A stretch of DNA of 64,000 bases from Thalassobacillus pellis (GTDB taxonomy: Bacteria > Bacillota > Bacilli > Bacillales > Halobacillaceae). Position 1 is the first letter of the stretch, and each line of letters opens with the position of its first letter. This document shows, in pieces, positions 33,421 to 42,293 of the stretch. The stretch is taken from positions 62,001 through 126,000 of the forward strand of contig NZ_JAFBDO010000004.1 in assembly GCF_016908295.1 (NCBI RefSeq), given 5' to 3'. The notes under the pieces were generated by a model that was given only the letters and a program-made list of their open reading frames with translations, ran no database searches and was not told the origin of the DNA. The position numbers and the translations under genes were made by a program.

Positions 33421-33705
33421 TCAAACTATTTTTGTTTCTTCTTTCATAAGTATACCAACCATTAACATAACGAATCCTATTATGAAGATAACGGGGAAAA
33501 TATACCACATTATCAATGTAGCCCAACCATTTTTAACAATGAATGCATAGTTTGACCCAATCGCAAAAGCTAACGCTGGTGAAATTGGCACCATAAGAGC
33601 AATGCCCCACACCTTATATTTTCTTTTTTTCGGAGTACCTTTACTTAACTGATAAGCTGCAAGCGCACCTATAAATGCAATTACATACCCAACGATAATT
33701 GCCAT
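33421..33705 (-). CDS. Small membrane protein, unknown
   Basis: A 94-residue protein with three membrane helices (about 3-21, 33-52, 62-86) and a basic loop SKGTPKKRKYK. The stop codon lies right at the edge of repeat R19. AAGGGGG precedes the ATG. No family recognised. Confidence 0.6.
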   Translation of the reverse strand: MAIIVGYVIAFIGALAAYQLSKGTPKKRKYKVWGIALMVPISPALAFAIGSNYAFIVKNGWATLIMWYIFPVIFIIGFVMLMVGILMKEETKIV

Positions 33706-33794
33706 TTTTAAAGCCCCCTTTTAAATCATAAATTCACATCTGAAAAAACCTGCTTTGTCATATATAAAAGACAAATTTCCGCCAATAGGGTTTT

Positions 33795-33838
33795 TGAGCA
33801 ATCGCCACATATAACGGGGGCGCTTAGTTTCAAATTCG
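33795..33838. repeat. Partial array repeat R20
   Basis: TTTGAGCAATCGCCACATAT then GGGGGCGCTTAGTTTCAAATTC. It directly abuts the stop codon of the next gene. Confidence 0.5.
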
Positions 33839-34342
33839 TCATTTTGTTTGTATGACAATGTAGCCGTATAACTCTTCATCCATATATACTTCTAAACGCC
33901 AAACACCCTCGTGAGGTAAGGTTACATTAGAAGGTATATGGTGGACAGCACCATAAATACCTGCTAAGTGGCTTAACTGTTGCTCAAATAAAGTTTCCAT
34001 TTGCATACTCTCTTTATGTCTGCCTATAATCTTTAAGGAACTATCTTTGATATCTTCTTTGTCTCCCCAAAACAACCACATATATTTTAATGGAGTATCA
34101 GCTTTCACAGGTTCAAACTCCATTGCAGCCAGTTTACCGTTACTTCCTAATCGAATTTTATATGTTCCTTTATCCTTATCATCTCGCTGAAATAAAGCGC
34201 TTTCTTCCCAACTGTCTTCATCCATCGGTGCTTGTTGATCAATTGAAGCTTCACCAGCCGTTTCTTTCGCTTTATCACTAAAAAAACTGATATATACACC
34301 AAAAGCCAAAACGATGACGGTGAGAAGAATATATTTTTTCAT
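33839..34342 (-). CDS. DUF4871-like exported protein
   Basis: A 167-residue protein with an N-terminal signal anchor (MKKYILLTVIVLAFGVYISF) and an extracellular beta-rich domain. YKIRLGSNGKLAAMEF, KYMWLFWGD and LPHEGVWRLEVYMDEELYGY resemble the end of DUF4871 proteins. The start at MKKYILL is set by AAAGGGG; the longer reading adds 20 residues. Role unknown. Confidence 0.6.
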   Translation of the reverse strand: MKKYILLTVIVLAFGVYISFFSDKAKETAGEASIDQQAPMDEDSWEESALFQRDDKDKGTYKIRLGSNGKLAAMEFEPVKADTPLKYMWLFWGDKEDIKDSSLKIIGRHKESMQMETLFEQQLSHLAGIYGAVHHIPSNVTLPHEGVWRLEVYMDEELYGYIVIQTK

Positions 34343-34572
34343 CAGATTCCCCTTTGTGAAACAGAATAAATATTTCAATACAGTAGGGGCATGAATGATC
34401 AAAAGAGTAGATCAACAGTAAAAAAATAACCATTTGTTTCATCAAAAACAGATATATGACCGAAGAGTTGTCTTGGAGTATAATAAATAATCATTCTAAA
34501 TACCCTACTATGCTCAGGCTATCTTTAGGTGAACAGTTTCAATAAAAAGAGCTTTATATCCTTCTTGGATTA

Positions 34573-34650
34573 ACGTCCCCGTTTACGTAAGACTCGAATT
34601 CGAGATATATCTCTTACTGTTCTTTTACTTTAGCCCCAGTTAGTTGAGTA
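34573..34650. repeat. Array repeat R21 plus an extra right-arm piece
   Basis: CGTCCCCGTTTACGTAAGAC then TCGAATTCGAGATATA is a perfect right half. A second GCCCCAGTTAGTTGAG piece follows at 34634. The left arm is missing. Confidence 0.65.
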
Positions 34651-34713
34651 AGTAATTGGTGGATTTTTGATTTATATTAAATCAAGATATGCTCTTTAAA
34701 CTAATATTACAAA

Positions 34714-35250
34714 TTAATTCACGGTAAATCTGTCTTCGTTCAAAACGATATTTACAAGGTCCTCTAAATAAGAATCATTATTATCAAGTATTAATCTTTC
34801 TGGAAACTTATTAGAATTAAAATCTCTAACAATTTGTCTAATTCTTTCTTCTCCTACATGTGCAACACCGCTTCGTTGTCTATCCCTTTTTATTAAGGTT
34901 TCTATCTCACTTTTAATAACTATTACTTTAATGTTAATATTTAAATTCTTTATTCTATCTATAACAGTAGATAACTGCTCTGCAGAAAAAACATAATCAG
35001 TAACTACATTTAAATCATTTTTTGTAAAATTTTCAATCAAAGCAACTATATTATCCCATAAAATATTCAGAAAAAAATTATCGTGATCATCACAAGGATG
35101 CACCCATCCTTTTCTTACCATATTGTATAACTGATCCCCTTCTATATGTACACATAACCCATTTATACTTCCACATACCTTATCAGCCAATGTACTCTTT
35201 CCAGACCCAGGGGGACCACTTATTAAAAAGACAGTTCTTTTTGTATTCAA
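34714..35250 (-). CDS. AAA / P-loop kinase-like protein
   Basis: A 178-residue single-domain P-loop protein. Walker A is FLISGPPGSGKST at residue 9, a lid-like region is RDRQRSGVAHVGEERIRQI near 125, and the size and shape fit the small AAA_33/gluconate- or shikimate-kinase-like group that phosphorylates small molecules such as antibiotics or sugars. It starts at UUG with AAAGGAAG upstream. It lies beside the intron-split repeat R22. Confidence 0.82.
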   Translation of the reverse strand: MNTKRTVFLISGPPGSGKSTLADKVCGSINGLCVHIEGDQLYNMVRKGWVHPCDDHDNFFLNILWDNIVALIENFTKNDLNVVTDYVFSAEQLSTVIDRIKNLNINIKVIVIKSEIETLIKRDRQRSGVAHVGEERIRQIVRDFNSNKFPERLILDNNDSYLEDLVNIVLNEDRFTVN

Positions 35251-35306
35251 AAAAAATCACTTCCTTTGAATATTTTAGTTAAATCAACTTATCCTTCTTC
35301 TACAAT

Positions 35307-35350
35307 CCTGCTCCGTTAACACAATAAGCGATAGCCAATGTGCAGCTATA
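35307..35350. repeat. Array repeat R22, left half (split by the intron)
   Basis: CTGCTCCGTTAACACAATAA GCGATAGCCAATGTGCAGC TAT: the left arm and stem-loop. The right half resumes at 37988 after the group II intron. Joining them restores a repeat like R7. Confidence 0.88.
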
Positions 35351-35398
35351 GTTAGCAATAGGTAAGCTTTTGAGGTTATCTCCGGCTTTTCCCCTGCT

Positions 35399-35437
35399 CC
35401 ACACCGAACGTGCTAGTTTCCCAGCATTCGGCGCTCC
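35399..35437 (-). ncRNA. Group II intron domain V
   Basis: The catalytic stem-loop of the ribozyme: a 5' strand GAGCGCCGAATGC, tetraloop-like GGAAAC, and 3' strand GCACGTTCGG with the two-nt bulge. A short domain VI follows toward 35351, with a likely branch-point A in its stem. Confidence 0.75.
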
Positions 35438-35472
35438 ATCTAAAGGTATGTACTACATTATAAGTTCCTATG

Positions 35473-37320
35473 TTACTCTTCGAGACTGGATGCGACGATC
35501 CTTTCCACCCCACTTACCTTTCGGTATTGATTGATTTTATCTAAGATCAATCGATTCTGTGGTAATTGTTTAAGATAAACCTTTATCTTCTCTATATCTT
35601 TTATATGGATAAGTCGATGAATATCCTTATGAAGAATACGGAGATTTTGAAATTGATCGCTTCCTCCAAGATTCTTTGGCACATAGTGGTGACAGTGAAC
35701 ATCTGAAGCGTGAAGATGTTCACCTGTAATTTCGCATTTCCCCATTTTCATACTATACCGACTAATACGATTATCCAGATATTCGACACTTCGATTCGGT
35801 AAAGAAGGCTTCATTAAGTGTCCAATTTCTTTCTGTATATCATGGCGGAGACTTTTGTACATCTGTTCTCTTCCTGTCTTTGTATAAAGCGAAAGCTTTG
35901 GACTGAAGTTCATCGTATGGAATGTTTTCACATTGCCAATGGGAAACAGATACGTACCATTGATATTGATCGTTTTCGTTCCTAAGCTAAAGGTTTTCCT
36001 ATAAAAAGGCGGTGGCTTAAAAGGATGTTCTAGCTTTCCAACCGGTCGAAGACGGTTCACTAGAAATGGTTTAAGATCGTAAGCAAGACGTGAGAACACA
36101 AGATTTACATGAGTCGCTCGTTTAAAATATTGGTGAAGTCCTAGAACAAAGCTATTGTAACGATGAATATTCTCAGCAGAAGGCGAAGCTTTCATTCTTC
36201 GAATGAGCTTTTTCGCTTCCTGTTTGATTTTCTCTCTTTTTGAAGAAATGACCCCAGTATGGGCCACTCGTTTCTTGCCCTTTTTATTCGCACGAATGGT
36301 GAACCCTAAGAACTCCGATTCTCGTTTTCTTAAGTTTACAATTTGAGATTTCTCTGGTGAGATGTCCAGCTTCAAACGCTCTTTGAGGTACAGACGTACC
36401 GCATGGTACCACCGTTGCGCTGTCTTTCCATCCCGGCATAGAATTTTGAAATCATCAGCATACCTGACCAGATATCCTTGTTTCAAATTCGTTTGTTTTC
36501 TCGCTCGCCTTCTGGCATCATCTGAACTGTAGGATTTCGTCAGGGGAAATACTTCCCACTGGTCCGCAACCCATTGGTCTAGGTCATTTAAGACGACATT
36601 AGAAAGAAGGGGAGATAAAATTCCACCTTGTGGTGAACCTTTATCGGGCACGCCTTCACCATTAATTTCCGATGTAATCATTTTAGAAATACATGCCAAT
36701 ACCTTTCGGTCTTGGATGCCGATATTCCAGAGTTGCTTCTTTAATAGACGATGATTTACGTTATCAAAGAAACTTTTAATATCTACATCAACCACGTAAT
36801 GAAGTTGACTATGGTTAATCAAAAACTGTATCCTTGCCATAGCATGATGAGCAGACCGGAGAGGTCTGAATCCGTAGCTATGTTTGAAGAATTGAGATTC
36901 TACAATCGGTTCAAGAACTTGTTTGAAGCATTGTTGGATCACTCGATCCAGTATGCATGGAATCCCAAGAGGTCTCCATTTGCCGTTCTCTTTTTCAATC
37001 CATTCTCTTCGAACTTTCTTCGGGTGATAGTTTCTAAGTTTGGTTCGGACTTCATTTACCAAATCTTTTTCGGATAGCTCTTTCATGTCATCGATGGTCT
37101 TCCCATCGGTTCCCGGCGTTTTTGATCCCTTATTGGTTTTAATCATGCGAAAAGCGAGCAGGATGTTTTCTCTCGATATGATGGTTTCATATAGGTGAGA
37201 AAATGTATGTCCCTGACTCGCTTTTTCATGAAGATACGTAAAGGTCTCCGTCATATTATAGTAATCCCAGTTTCGTAGCGTTGACACTGTGGCATCCCTC
37301 CTTTGGAGCGATGTTCCCAC
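35473..37320 (-). CDS. ltrA: Group II intron reverse transcriptase / maturase
   Basis: A 615-residue intron-encoded protein. The N-terminal RT0-RT2 part has NKGSKTPGTDGKTIDDM and WRPLGIPCILDRVIQQ, the catalytic motif is RYADDFKIL near 290, the maturase X domain follows, and the C-terminus has an HNH endonuclease (CEITG...HHYVPKNLGG...LHKDIHRLIH) near 545-590. All active-site residues are present, so it may still be mobile. It helps the intron splice and copies it into new DNA sites. An HNH-bearing protein is unlike the short RTs of most integron attC-linked group IIC introns. Confidence 0.93.
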   Translation of the reverse strand: MGTSLQRRDATVSTLRNWDYYNMTETFTYLHEKASQGHTFSHLYETIISRENILLAFRMIKTNKGSKTPGTDGKTIDDMKELSEKDLVNEVRTKLRNYHPKKVRREWIEKENGKWRPLGIPCILDRVIQQCFKQVLEPIVESQFFKHSYGFRPLRSAHHAMARIQFLINHSQLHYVVDVDIKSFFDNVNHRLLKKQLWNIGIQDRKVLACISKMITSEINGEGVPDKGSPQGGILSPLLSNVVLNDLDQWVADQWEVFPLTKSYSSDDARRRARKQTNLKQGYLVRYADDFKILCRDGKTAQRWYHAVRLYLKERLKLDISPEKSQIVNLRKRESEFLGFTIRANKKGKKRVAHTGVISSKREKIKQEAKKLIRRMKASPSAENIHRYNSFVLGLHQYFKRATHVNLVFSRLAYDLKPFLVNRLRPVGKLEHPFKPPPFYRKTFSLGTKTININGTYLFPIGNVKTFHTMNFSPKLSLYTKTGREQMYKSLRHDIQKEIGHLMKPSLPNRSVEYLDNRISRYSMKMGKCEITGEHLHASDVHCHHYVPKNLGGSDQFQNLRILHKDIHRLIHIKDIEKIKVYLKQLPQNRLILDKINQYRKVSGVERIVASSLEE

Positions 37321-37987
37321 GTTCCTACCCGATCGGTGCCATTCACGTTAGGAAAATAATCGTTTCATACTCTAGACTTGGGGCTATTCCTCCCCTTCCA
37401 TTATAGAAGTTTCATCAGTCATTCCCCTACCCTCACAAGGACAAATGCTTTTCAGTATAACTTTATAGCAACCGTTTTGGGTGACAGCCCTTGATTCAAC
37501 GTTCCTTGCTTTCCAAGTACCATACAACGTAGCTATCCATACTGGACGTAGATGCTTCCTGTAAGCCTGTGAGCTCGATACCGCCATCGTTCGGTATAGC
37601 GTCTTTCAGAGGGGGCAGTTTTACTCCACACCACTCACGTCATCGTAAGATGACCTGTAGGTTTCCCTACATTGAAATCTTTAGACCCTTACCTTCGGAA
37701 GTTCGTCAGTTCCTATCTCAAAGAACGATTCTCATCCTATCTAGTTTTTCAGCCGTGAGGCATATCCGTTGGCATACCTTAGATATGGCTTTAGCCTTCG
37801 TTCTGCCCAATCCACCTGTGCTTCACACCCTAAGACCTGCCCGTCTTAACGCATGCAGGAGTGTTGACGGGATGGTTTCGGGAAACATGGATCCTTCATT
37901 CCCATCCTCCGTTGTACAGTTGAAATTTAATCGAATAAACTTCCTGCCTTTCACGCCAGAAAGCGCTTATAGCAGAACTTGTCGCGC

Positions 37988-38020
37988 GCCCCCGTTTCTT
38001 GAAGACTCAATTTCAAGGTA
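37988..38020. repeat. Array repeat R22, right half
   Basis: GCCCCCGTTTCTTGAAGACT then CAATTTCAAGGTA. This half faces the beta-lactamase operon. Between here and 38240 there is no gene; the sequence is AT-rich. Confidence 0.85.
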
Positions 38021-38241
38021 ATTACGTTTCTTGAGATTAGATCGAGTTTTTTAAAGAGTTCAACCTTTTTGAGCTATACAAATCAATTCTGAAAAATCAT
38101 TTGTAACCTTTTTTTAGGAGATTTTTCTAAGTCTTGCTTCATCCTATAAAAGCTCTGATTATTTCACTAAGCCCATCCACCCACATAATATTTTCGAAGA
38201 ATGCCCTCAGAGATTATTGGATATGTATGTAAAATTTCATC

Positions 38242-38288
38242 TTGACACTTACAGACTACAAATGTAATATAGTATTACATTTGTAGTC
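38242..38288 (+). promoter_or_regulatory. bla promoter with BlaI operator
   Basis: TTGACA at 38242 and TAATAT at 38265 are 17 bp apart. A perfect 35-bp dyad covers the -10: GACTACAAATGTAATA, TAG, TATTACATTTGTAGTC (38254-38288). It contains the TACA...TGTA core bound by BlaI/MecI repressors, so BlaI should block RNA polymerase here. Only this operator is clear; the gap before blaR1 holds at most a half-site (ATGTAATA). Confidence 0.88.
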
Positions 38289-38372
38289 CAATCAGTAAGA
38301 GGGTATACAATGCTTAAAAAAAGGGTTGATGATCAAAGCGCAAAACAATCTAATAAAAGAGAAGGTGTTCAA

Positions 38373-39302
38373 GTGAAAAAAACAAATTCATACAAAGCTG
38401 GCATTCGTTTGGTTACAATGTCCTTAACATTCCTTTTACTCACAATACTTACCGCATGCACACTTGCAGGTGATCAAAACAACGCATCCTCCGATAAGCA
38501 AAGCGAATCAGAAAAAAAAATCAATAAAAATAAAGAACTTACACAGCTTGAAAGAGAGTTTGATGCTCGATTAGGTGTCTATGCAATTGATACAGGCTCG
38601 AATCAAACAGTCGAATATCGACCGGATGAACATTATGCCTATTCATCTACCTTTAAAGTTTTGGCTGCAGCGATCTTGCTGAAGCAAAACGACATAGAAC
38701 AACTAAAAAAAACCGTTACATACACCAAGGATGATTTGGTTACTTACTCTCCAGTTACCGAGAAACACGTGGGTACCGGAATGACACTTTTGGAAATCAG
38801 TGAGGCGGCTATCCGGACAAGCGACAACACCGCTGGAAACCTTCTACTTGAGGCGATCGGAGGGCCAGATCAATTCAAGCAAGCTTTACGCGACATTGGT
38901 GATGACGTTACAATGCCCGAACGATACGAAACCGAATTAAATGAATTCACGCCAGGTAATAAACGTGATACTAGCACACCGAGAGCTATGGCCACTAACC
39001 TGAAGAAAGTTGCCCTTGGTGACTTTCTTCCAAATGATAAGCGTGAATTGCTTATCGACTGGATGAAAGGAAATCAAACAGGGGATTCATTAATACGCGC
39101 CGGAGCCCCTCAAGGATGGAGAGTTGATGATAAAAGCGGGGCTGGCAGCTACGGAACAAGAAATGATGTCGCCGTTGTATGGCCGCCGAACAGAGAACCA
39201 ATCGTCATAGCAGTTATGTCCCGGTACGATACAAAGAATGCTGAATATGACGATGCGCTGGTTGCAAGGGCTGCCGAGATCACACTGGATGCTTTAAAAT
39301 AA
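38373..39302 (+). CDS. bla: Class A beta-lactamase (lipoprotein)
   Basis: A 309-residue serine beta-lactamase that hydrolyses penicillin-type rings outside the cell. A signal peptide ends in lipobox LTAC. All active-site motifs are present: S-T-F-K (Ser70 equivalent), SDN (130), ETELN (Glu166 equivalent) and KSG (234). The KSG instead of KTG is a common variant. The start is set at GTG (38373) because GAAGGTG lies upstream; an ATG at 38310 would add 21 residues. It is the first gene of bla-blaR1-blaI on the plus strand, opposite to the array genes. Confidence 0.93.
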   Translation: MKKTNSYKAGIRLVTMSLTFLLLTILTACTLAGDQNNASSDKQSESEKKINKNKELTQLEREFDARLGVYAIDTGSNQTVEYRPDEHYAYSSTFKVLAAAILLKQNDIEQLKKTVTYTKDDLVTYSPVTEKHVGTGMTLLEISEAAIRTSDNTAGNLLLEAIGGPDQFKQALRDIGDDVTMPERYETELNEFTPGNKRDTSTPRAMATNLKKVALGDFLPNDKRELLIDWMKGNQTGDSLIRAGAPQGWRVDDKSGAGSYGTRNDVAVVWPPNREPIVIAVMSRYDTKNAEYDDALVARAAEITLDALK

Positions 39303-39364
39303 GAGCTCACTCTGTCCTTCATAATACACCGCCAGATGTAATATAACGATTTAGGAGTGAATAA

Positions 39365-41131
39365 ATGTCCGCTCTCCATCTTGCTGTTAGCTTGTTCATA
39401 TCTTCTCTCATGGTCATTGTTATCTTGTTGATTCGAAAAATTTTTAAGTATCAATTGTCATCCAAATGGAAGTACAATCTTTGGTTCCTGTTATTAATTG
39501 CTTTACTAATTCCTTATCTCCCAACGCAATTATTAAGTTTCGATAGTAAGCTTACGGGAAATGGGATCCAACACAGTAATCAGGCGCAACTCGGCTTCAC
39601 AAACGAAAATCCTCAATTAAATAATGGAAGTTGGATGAACGATTTTTCAACATCTGTTCATCGATTGGATTTTACAGTTCTGGAACCTGTTTTCACCATA
39701 GTATGGATAGCAGGCATGCTCGTTATGATTATTTTGGCCATGCATGCCTGGATAAAATTGTGGCAATTAAAAAAGTCTGCAAGTGCTATAACGAATACCG
39801 AAATTCTATCATTATTCGAACAGTGCAAACAAAGGCTAAATATATCGTACCCTGTGGTGTTGACGGAATCACAACGAATCAACTCCCCATTAATGTTCGG
39901 GATATTCAAACCCTGCATCATCCTGCCAAGTCATGCTGAAGTTTGGCTGTCCACGGATGAAATAAAATACATTTTGCTGCATGAATTACATCACTACAAA
40001 AATAAAGACGTTGCCATAAATTACCTGATTGTCCTGCTCCAGATTTTGTACTGGTTTAATCCATTTATCTGGATAGCGTTCAGGGAAATGCGACTGGACA
40101 GAGAAATCGCATGTGACAGTGCTGTCCTCCATACATTAAATCAACATCAGCGTGCAGCATACGGAAACACAATTATTAAGCTTGCGGATAAATTTCGTCA
40201 TCCAAGACATTTCGCAATGGTTAACCAGATCGCTAGTTCAAAAAAGGAAATAAAAAAAAGAATTGAGCGTATTGCACATTTCGAAACTGAAACAAAGCTG
40301 GTAAAAGTGAAAAGTATCCTGATTTTTATCCTTCTTGCCGGATTTGTAGTGAGTCAAGTACCGATTGTTTCTGCTATGCCTTATGATGAACGCATTAATT
40401 TTGACAATGAGCAAACAGTATATGAAGATTTAAGCGCTTATTTCAAAGGATATAAAGGCAGCTTTGTATTGTACGATTTACGGGAGAAGCAATACAATAT
40501 CTATAATAAATACAAAAGCACATTGCGGGTTTCACCAAACTCCACGTACAAAATTTATAGTGCATTATTTGCATTGGAGTCCGAAGTTATCACACGAAAT
40601 GACAATTTCATGAAGTGGAATGGTCATTCGTATCCTTATCAAAGCTGGAACCAGAATCATAATTTGCATACAGCGATGGAAAACTCTGTAACATGGTATT
40701 TTCAGAAGATGGACAAAATGGTACAAAAGAAAAATATTGAAGCGTACATGAGAAGGATACAGTACGGTAATCAAAATCTGTCAGGTGGTATCGAAGAGTA
40801 CTGGCTGGAATCTTCCTTAAAAATTTCACCGATCGAACAGGTACAGAAACTCAAAAAATTTTATACAAATCAATTTGGATTTACTAAAAAGAATATTAAT
40901 TTCGTAAAAAATGCCATTAAACTGGAGACAAAAAACAGTTCAACTCTTTATGGCAAAACCGGAACAGGAACGGTTAACTGGAAAAATGTAAATGGCTGGT
41001 TTATTGGGTTTGTAGAAACAGATAACAACACCTATTTCTTTGCCACGAATATCGAAAGCGACAATCATGCCAGCGGCAGTATAGCTGCTGACATTACGAA
41101 ATACATTCTACACAACAAAGGCATCTATTAA
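39365..41131 (+). CDS. blaR1: BlaR1 beta-lactam sensor-transducer
   Basis: A 588-residue membrane sensor. An N-terminal four-helix membrane part carries an M56 zinc protease with HELHH at 206-210 and a later EIACD. After a fifth helix (about 318-335), an extracellular penicillin-binding domain carries STYK at 393-396, NSVTW near 440 and KTG at 531-533. Acylation of the Ser by a beta-lactam activates the protease, which leads to loss of BlaI. GGAGTG precedes the ATG. Length is normal for BlaR1/MecR1. Confidence 0.93.
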   Translation: MSALHLAVSLFISSLMVIVILLIRKIFKYQLSSKWKYNLWFLLLIALLIPYLPTQLLSFDSKLTGNGIQHSNQAQLGFTNENPQLNNGSWMNDFSTSVHRLDFTVLEPVFTIVWIAGMLVMIILAMHAWIKLWQLKKSASAITNTEILSLFEQCKQRLNISYPVVLTESQRINSPLMFGIFKPCIILPSHAEVWLSTDEIKYILLHELHHYKNKDVAINYLIVLLQILYWFNPFIWIAFREMRLDREIACDSAVLHTLNQHQRAAYGNTIIKLADKFRHPRHFAMVNQIASSKKEIKKRIERIAHFETETKLVKVKSILIFILLAGFVVSQVPIVSAMPYDERINFDNEQTVYEDLSAYFKGYKGSFVLYDLREKQYNIYNKYKSTLRVSPNSTYKIYSALFALESEVITRNDNFMKWNGHSYPYQSWNQNHNLHTAMENSVTWYFQKMDKMVQKKNIEAYMRRIQYGNQNLSGGIEEYWLESSLKISPIEQVQKLKKFYTNQFGFTKKNINFVKNAIKLETKNSSTLYGKTGTGTVNWKNVNGWFIGFVETDNNTYFFATNIESDNHASGSIAADITKYILHNKGIY

Positions 41132-41152
41132 AAGGAAAAGGCAGGGATTCAC

Positions 41153-41536
41153 ATGACGAAAAAAATACCCGCGATTACAGAGTCAGAATGGGTAGTCTTA
41201 AAGGTGCTTTGGGAAAAAGGGCCGCAAACAGCAAATGATATCATTTCTTCATTGCCGGCACAAACTCACTGGAATCCGAAAACCGTACGGACACTTTTAG
41301 ATCGGCTTACTAAAAAGGAAGTCGTCGGCGTCCATAAAAATCAGAGAGTTTATACATTTTATCCGCTTTACTCCCAGGACGAATGCCAACGTGACAAAAC
41401 AAAATCCTTTGTAAAACGATTCTATGACGGCACCTTAAAGTCAATGCTCGTTCAATTCATTCAGGAGGAAGACCTGTCTGAAGAGGATGTTAAAGAACTA
41501 AGGTCCATCCTGGATAAGAAACAGAATAAAAAATAA
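41153..41536 (+). CDS. blaI: BlaI/MecI repressor
   Basis: A 127-residue winged-helix repressor. The HTH region is ITESEWVVLKVLWEKGPQTA then NPKTVRTLLDRLTKKEVVGV, with a dimerising C-terminal helix part. It should bind the dyad upstream of bla and is removed when BlaR1 is triggered. It follows blaR1 by 21 bp with AGGCAGGG-type ribosome site. The 127-residue length is standard. Confidence 0.93.
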   Translation: MTKKIPAITESEWVVLKVLWEKGPQTANDIISSLPAQTHWNPKTVRTLLDRLTKKEVVGVHKNQRVYTFYPLYSQDECQRDKTKSFVKRFYDGTLKSMLVQFIQEEDLSEEDVKELRSILDKKQNKK

Positions 41537-41703
41537 ATTGGCTTTACTCTTTAAAAGTTGAAAGCATTCTTATTCGTTTTTATTTTAGTAGATAATGCAG
41601 AGATAATGGGCGGCAATTCCCCATATTCTACTCATTTCACATGTAATCCCTGCTATGAACTATAATCTATATTTCACCACACAAGATAGTGTTATAAAGA
41701 GTC

Positions 41704-41769
41704 GATTATCTCGAAACTGAGTCTTCGATAAACCTGCCCTTATATGGAAGACTTGAATTTGAGATAAAC
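41704..41769. repeat. Array repeat R23, with facing right arms
   Basis: TATCTCGAAACTGAGTCTTC is the right arm inverted; then CGATAAACCTGCCCTTATAT GGAAGACTTGAATTTGAGAT is the right arm direct. The two arms face each other. This is the last copy and lies about 170 bp beyond blaI. The rest of 41537-41910 has no gene. Confidence 0.7.
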
Positions 41770-41907
41770 TATATAAATATACGACTTAAATCATTCTAAA
41801 GCTCGATTACTCATAAAAAGTTGCTAATAAACAAGCTCCAAACTCTACTAAGAATAAATGACAAATAAAGGCAGACGCCTTTACAAAAAACACTTTCCTA
41901 ATATATA

Positions 41908-41933
41908 AAATACCAGCCTAATGGCTGGTAATA
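41908..41933 (-). terminator. Terminator after the DUF2200 gene
   Basis: ACCAGCC pairs with GGCTGGT around a 4-nt loop, followed on the minus strand by ATTTTATATA. It is 10 bp beyond the DUF2200 stop codon. Confidence 0.75.
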
Positions 41934-41942
41934 TGGTAAGTA

Positions 41943-42293
41943 TTATTTGCGCAGTATCTTCTCCATCGCTTTTCCTTTTGCTAACTCATCGATCAGTTTG
42001 TCCAAATAGCGAATTTCCTGCATTGTTGGTTCTTCGATGTCTTCCACTCTGACACCGCAGACTACACCTGTAATCAAGGTCCGGGAAGGATTCATCTGTG
42101 GTGCTTCCGCAAAGAAGTTCTCAAATTTAGTCTGCTTTTCCAGCTGCTCTTCTAACTCTTCCTGGCTATACCCTGTTAACCAGCGGATAATTTCATCGAC
42201 TTCTGTTTTCGTACGTCCTTTTTTCTCCGCCTTCTTAACATAATGGGGGTAAACACTCGCAAAACTCATCGTATAAATCTTATGTTCGGCCAT
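41943..42293 (-). CDS. DUF2200 family protein
   Basis: A 116-residue soluble protein matching DUF2200: [58 protein letters not shown]. The family is widespread, unnamed in function. GGGGGG precedes the ATG. It marks the return to ordinary, intact genes right of the array. Confidence 0.88.
   Translation of the reverse strand: MAEHKIYTMSFASVYPHYVKKAEKKGRTKTEVDEIIRWLTGYSQEELEEQLEKQTKFENFFAEAPQMNPSRTLITGVVCGVRVEDIEEPTMQEIRYLDKLIDELAKGKAMEKILRK

Larger units (their letters stand above)
35351..37987 (-). mobile_element. Group II intron inserted in an array repeat
   Basis: A retroelement of about 2.64 kb on the minus strand, in order: a 5' structured RNA region (about 37320-37987), the RT-maturase gene, and 3' domains V and VI. 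Domain V reads GGAGCGCCGAATGC, a loop with GGGAAAC, then TAGCACGTTCGG at about 35399-35437, the usual AGC...GAAA...ACG pattern. The 3' end is put at ...GCTAAC and the 5' end at GCGCGAC, one base off the usual GUGYG. Boundaries are inferred from repairing the repeat and may be off by a few bases. Confidence 0.88.

Noticed and set aside
37384-38021. Frames on both strands between the maturase and bla genes
   Set aside because: This is the structured 5' RNA of the group II intron; reading frames there are incidental.
39631-39939. 102-codon plus-strand frame within blaR1
   Set aside because: It overlaps blaR1 in another frame and lacks its own signals.
15000-41800. CRISPR array
   Set aside because: The repeats are 35-85 bp, diverged, and spaced by whole genes, not by 30-40 bp spacers. 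No cas gene is seen.
15000-41800. Classical integron
   Set aside because: No IntI-type integrase (with its extra helix) and no clear RYYYAAC/GTTRRRY core sites in the repeats. The term cassette-like is used instead.
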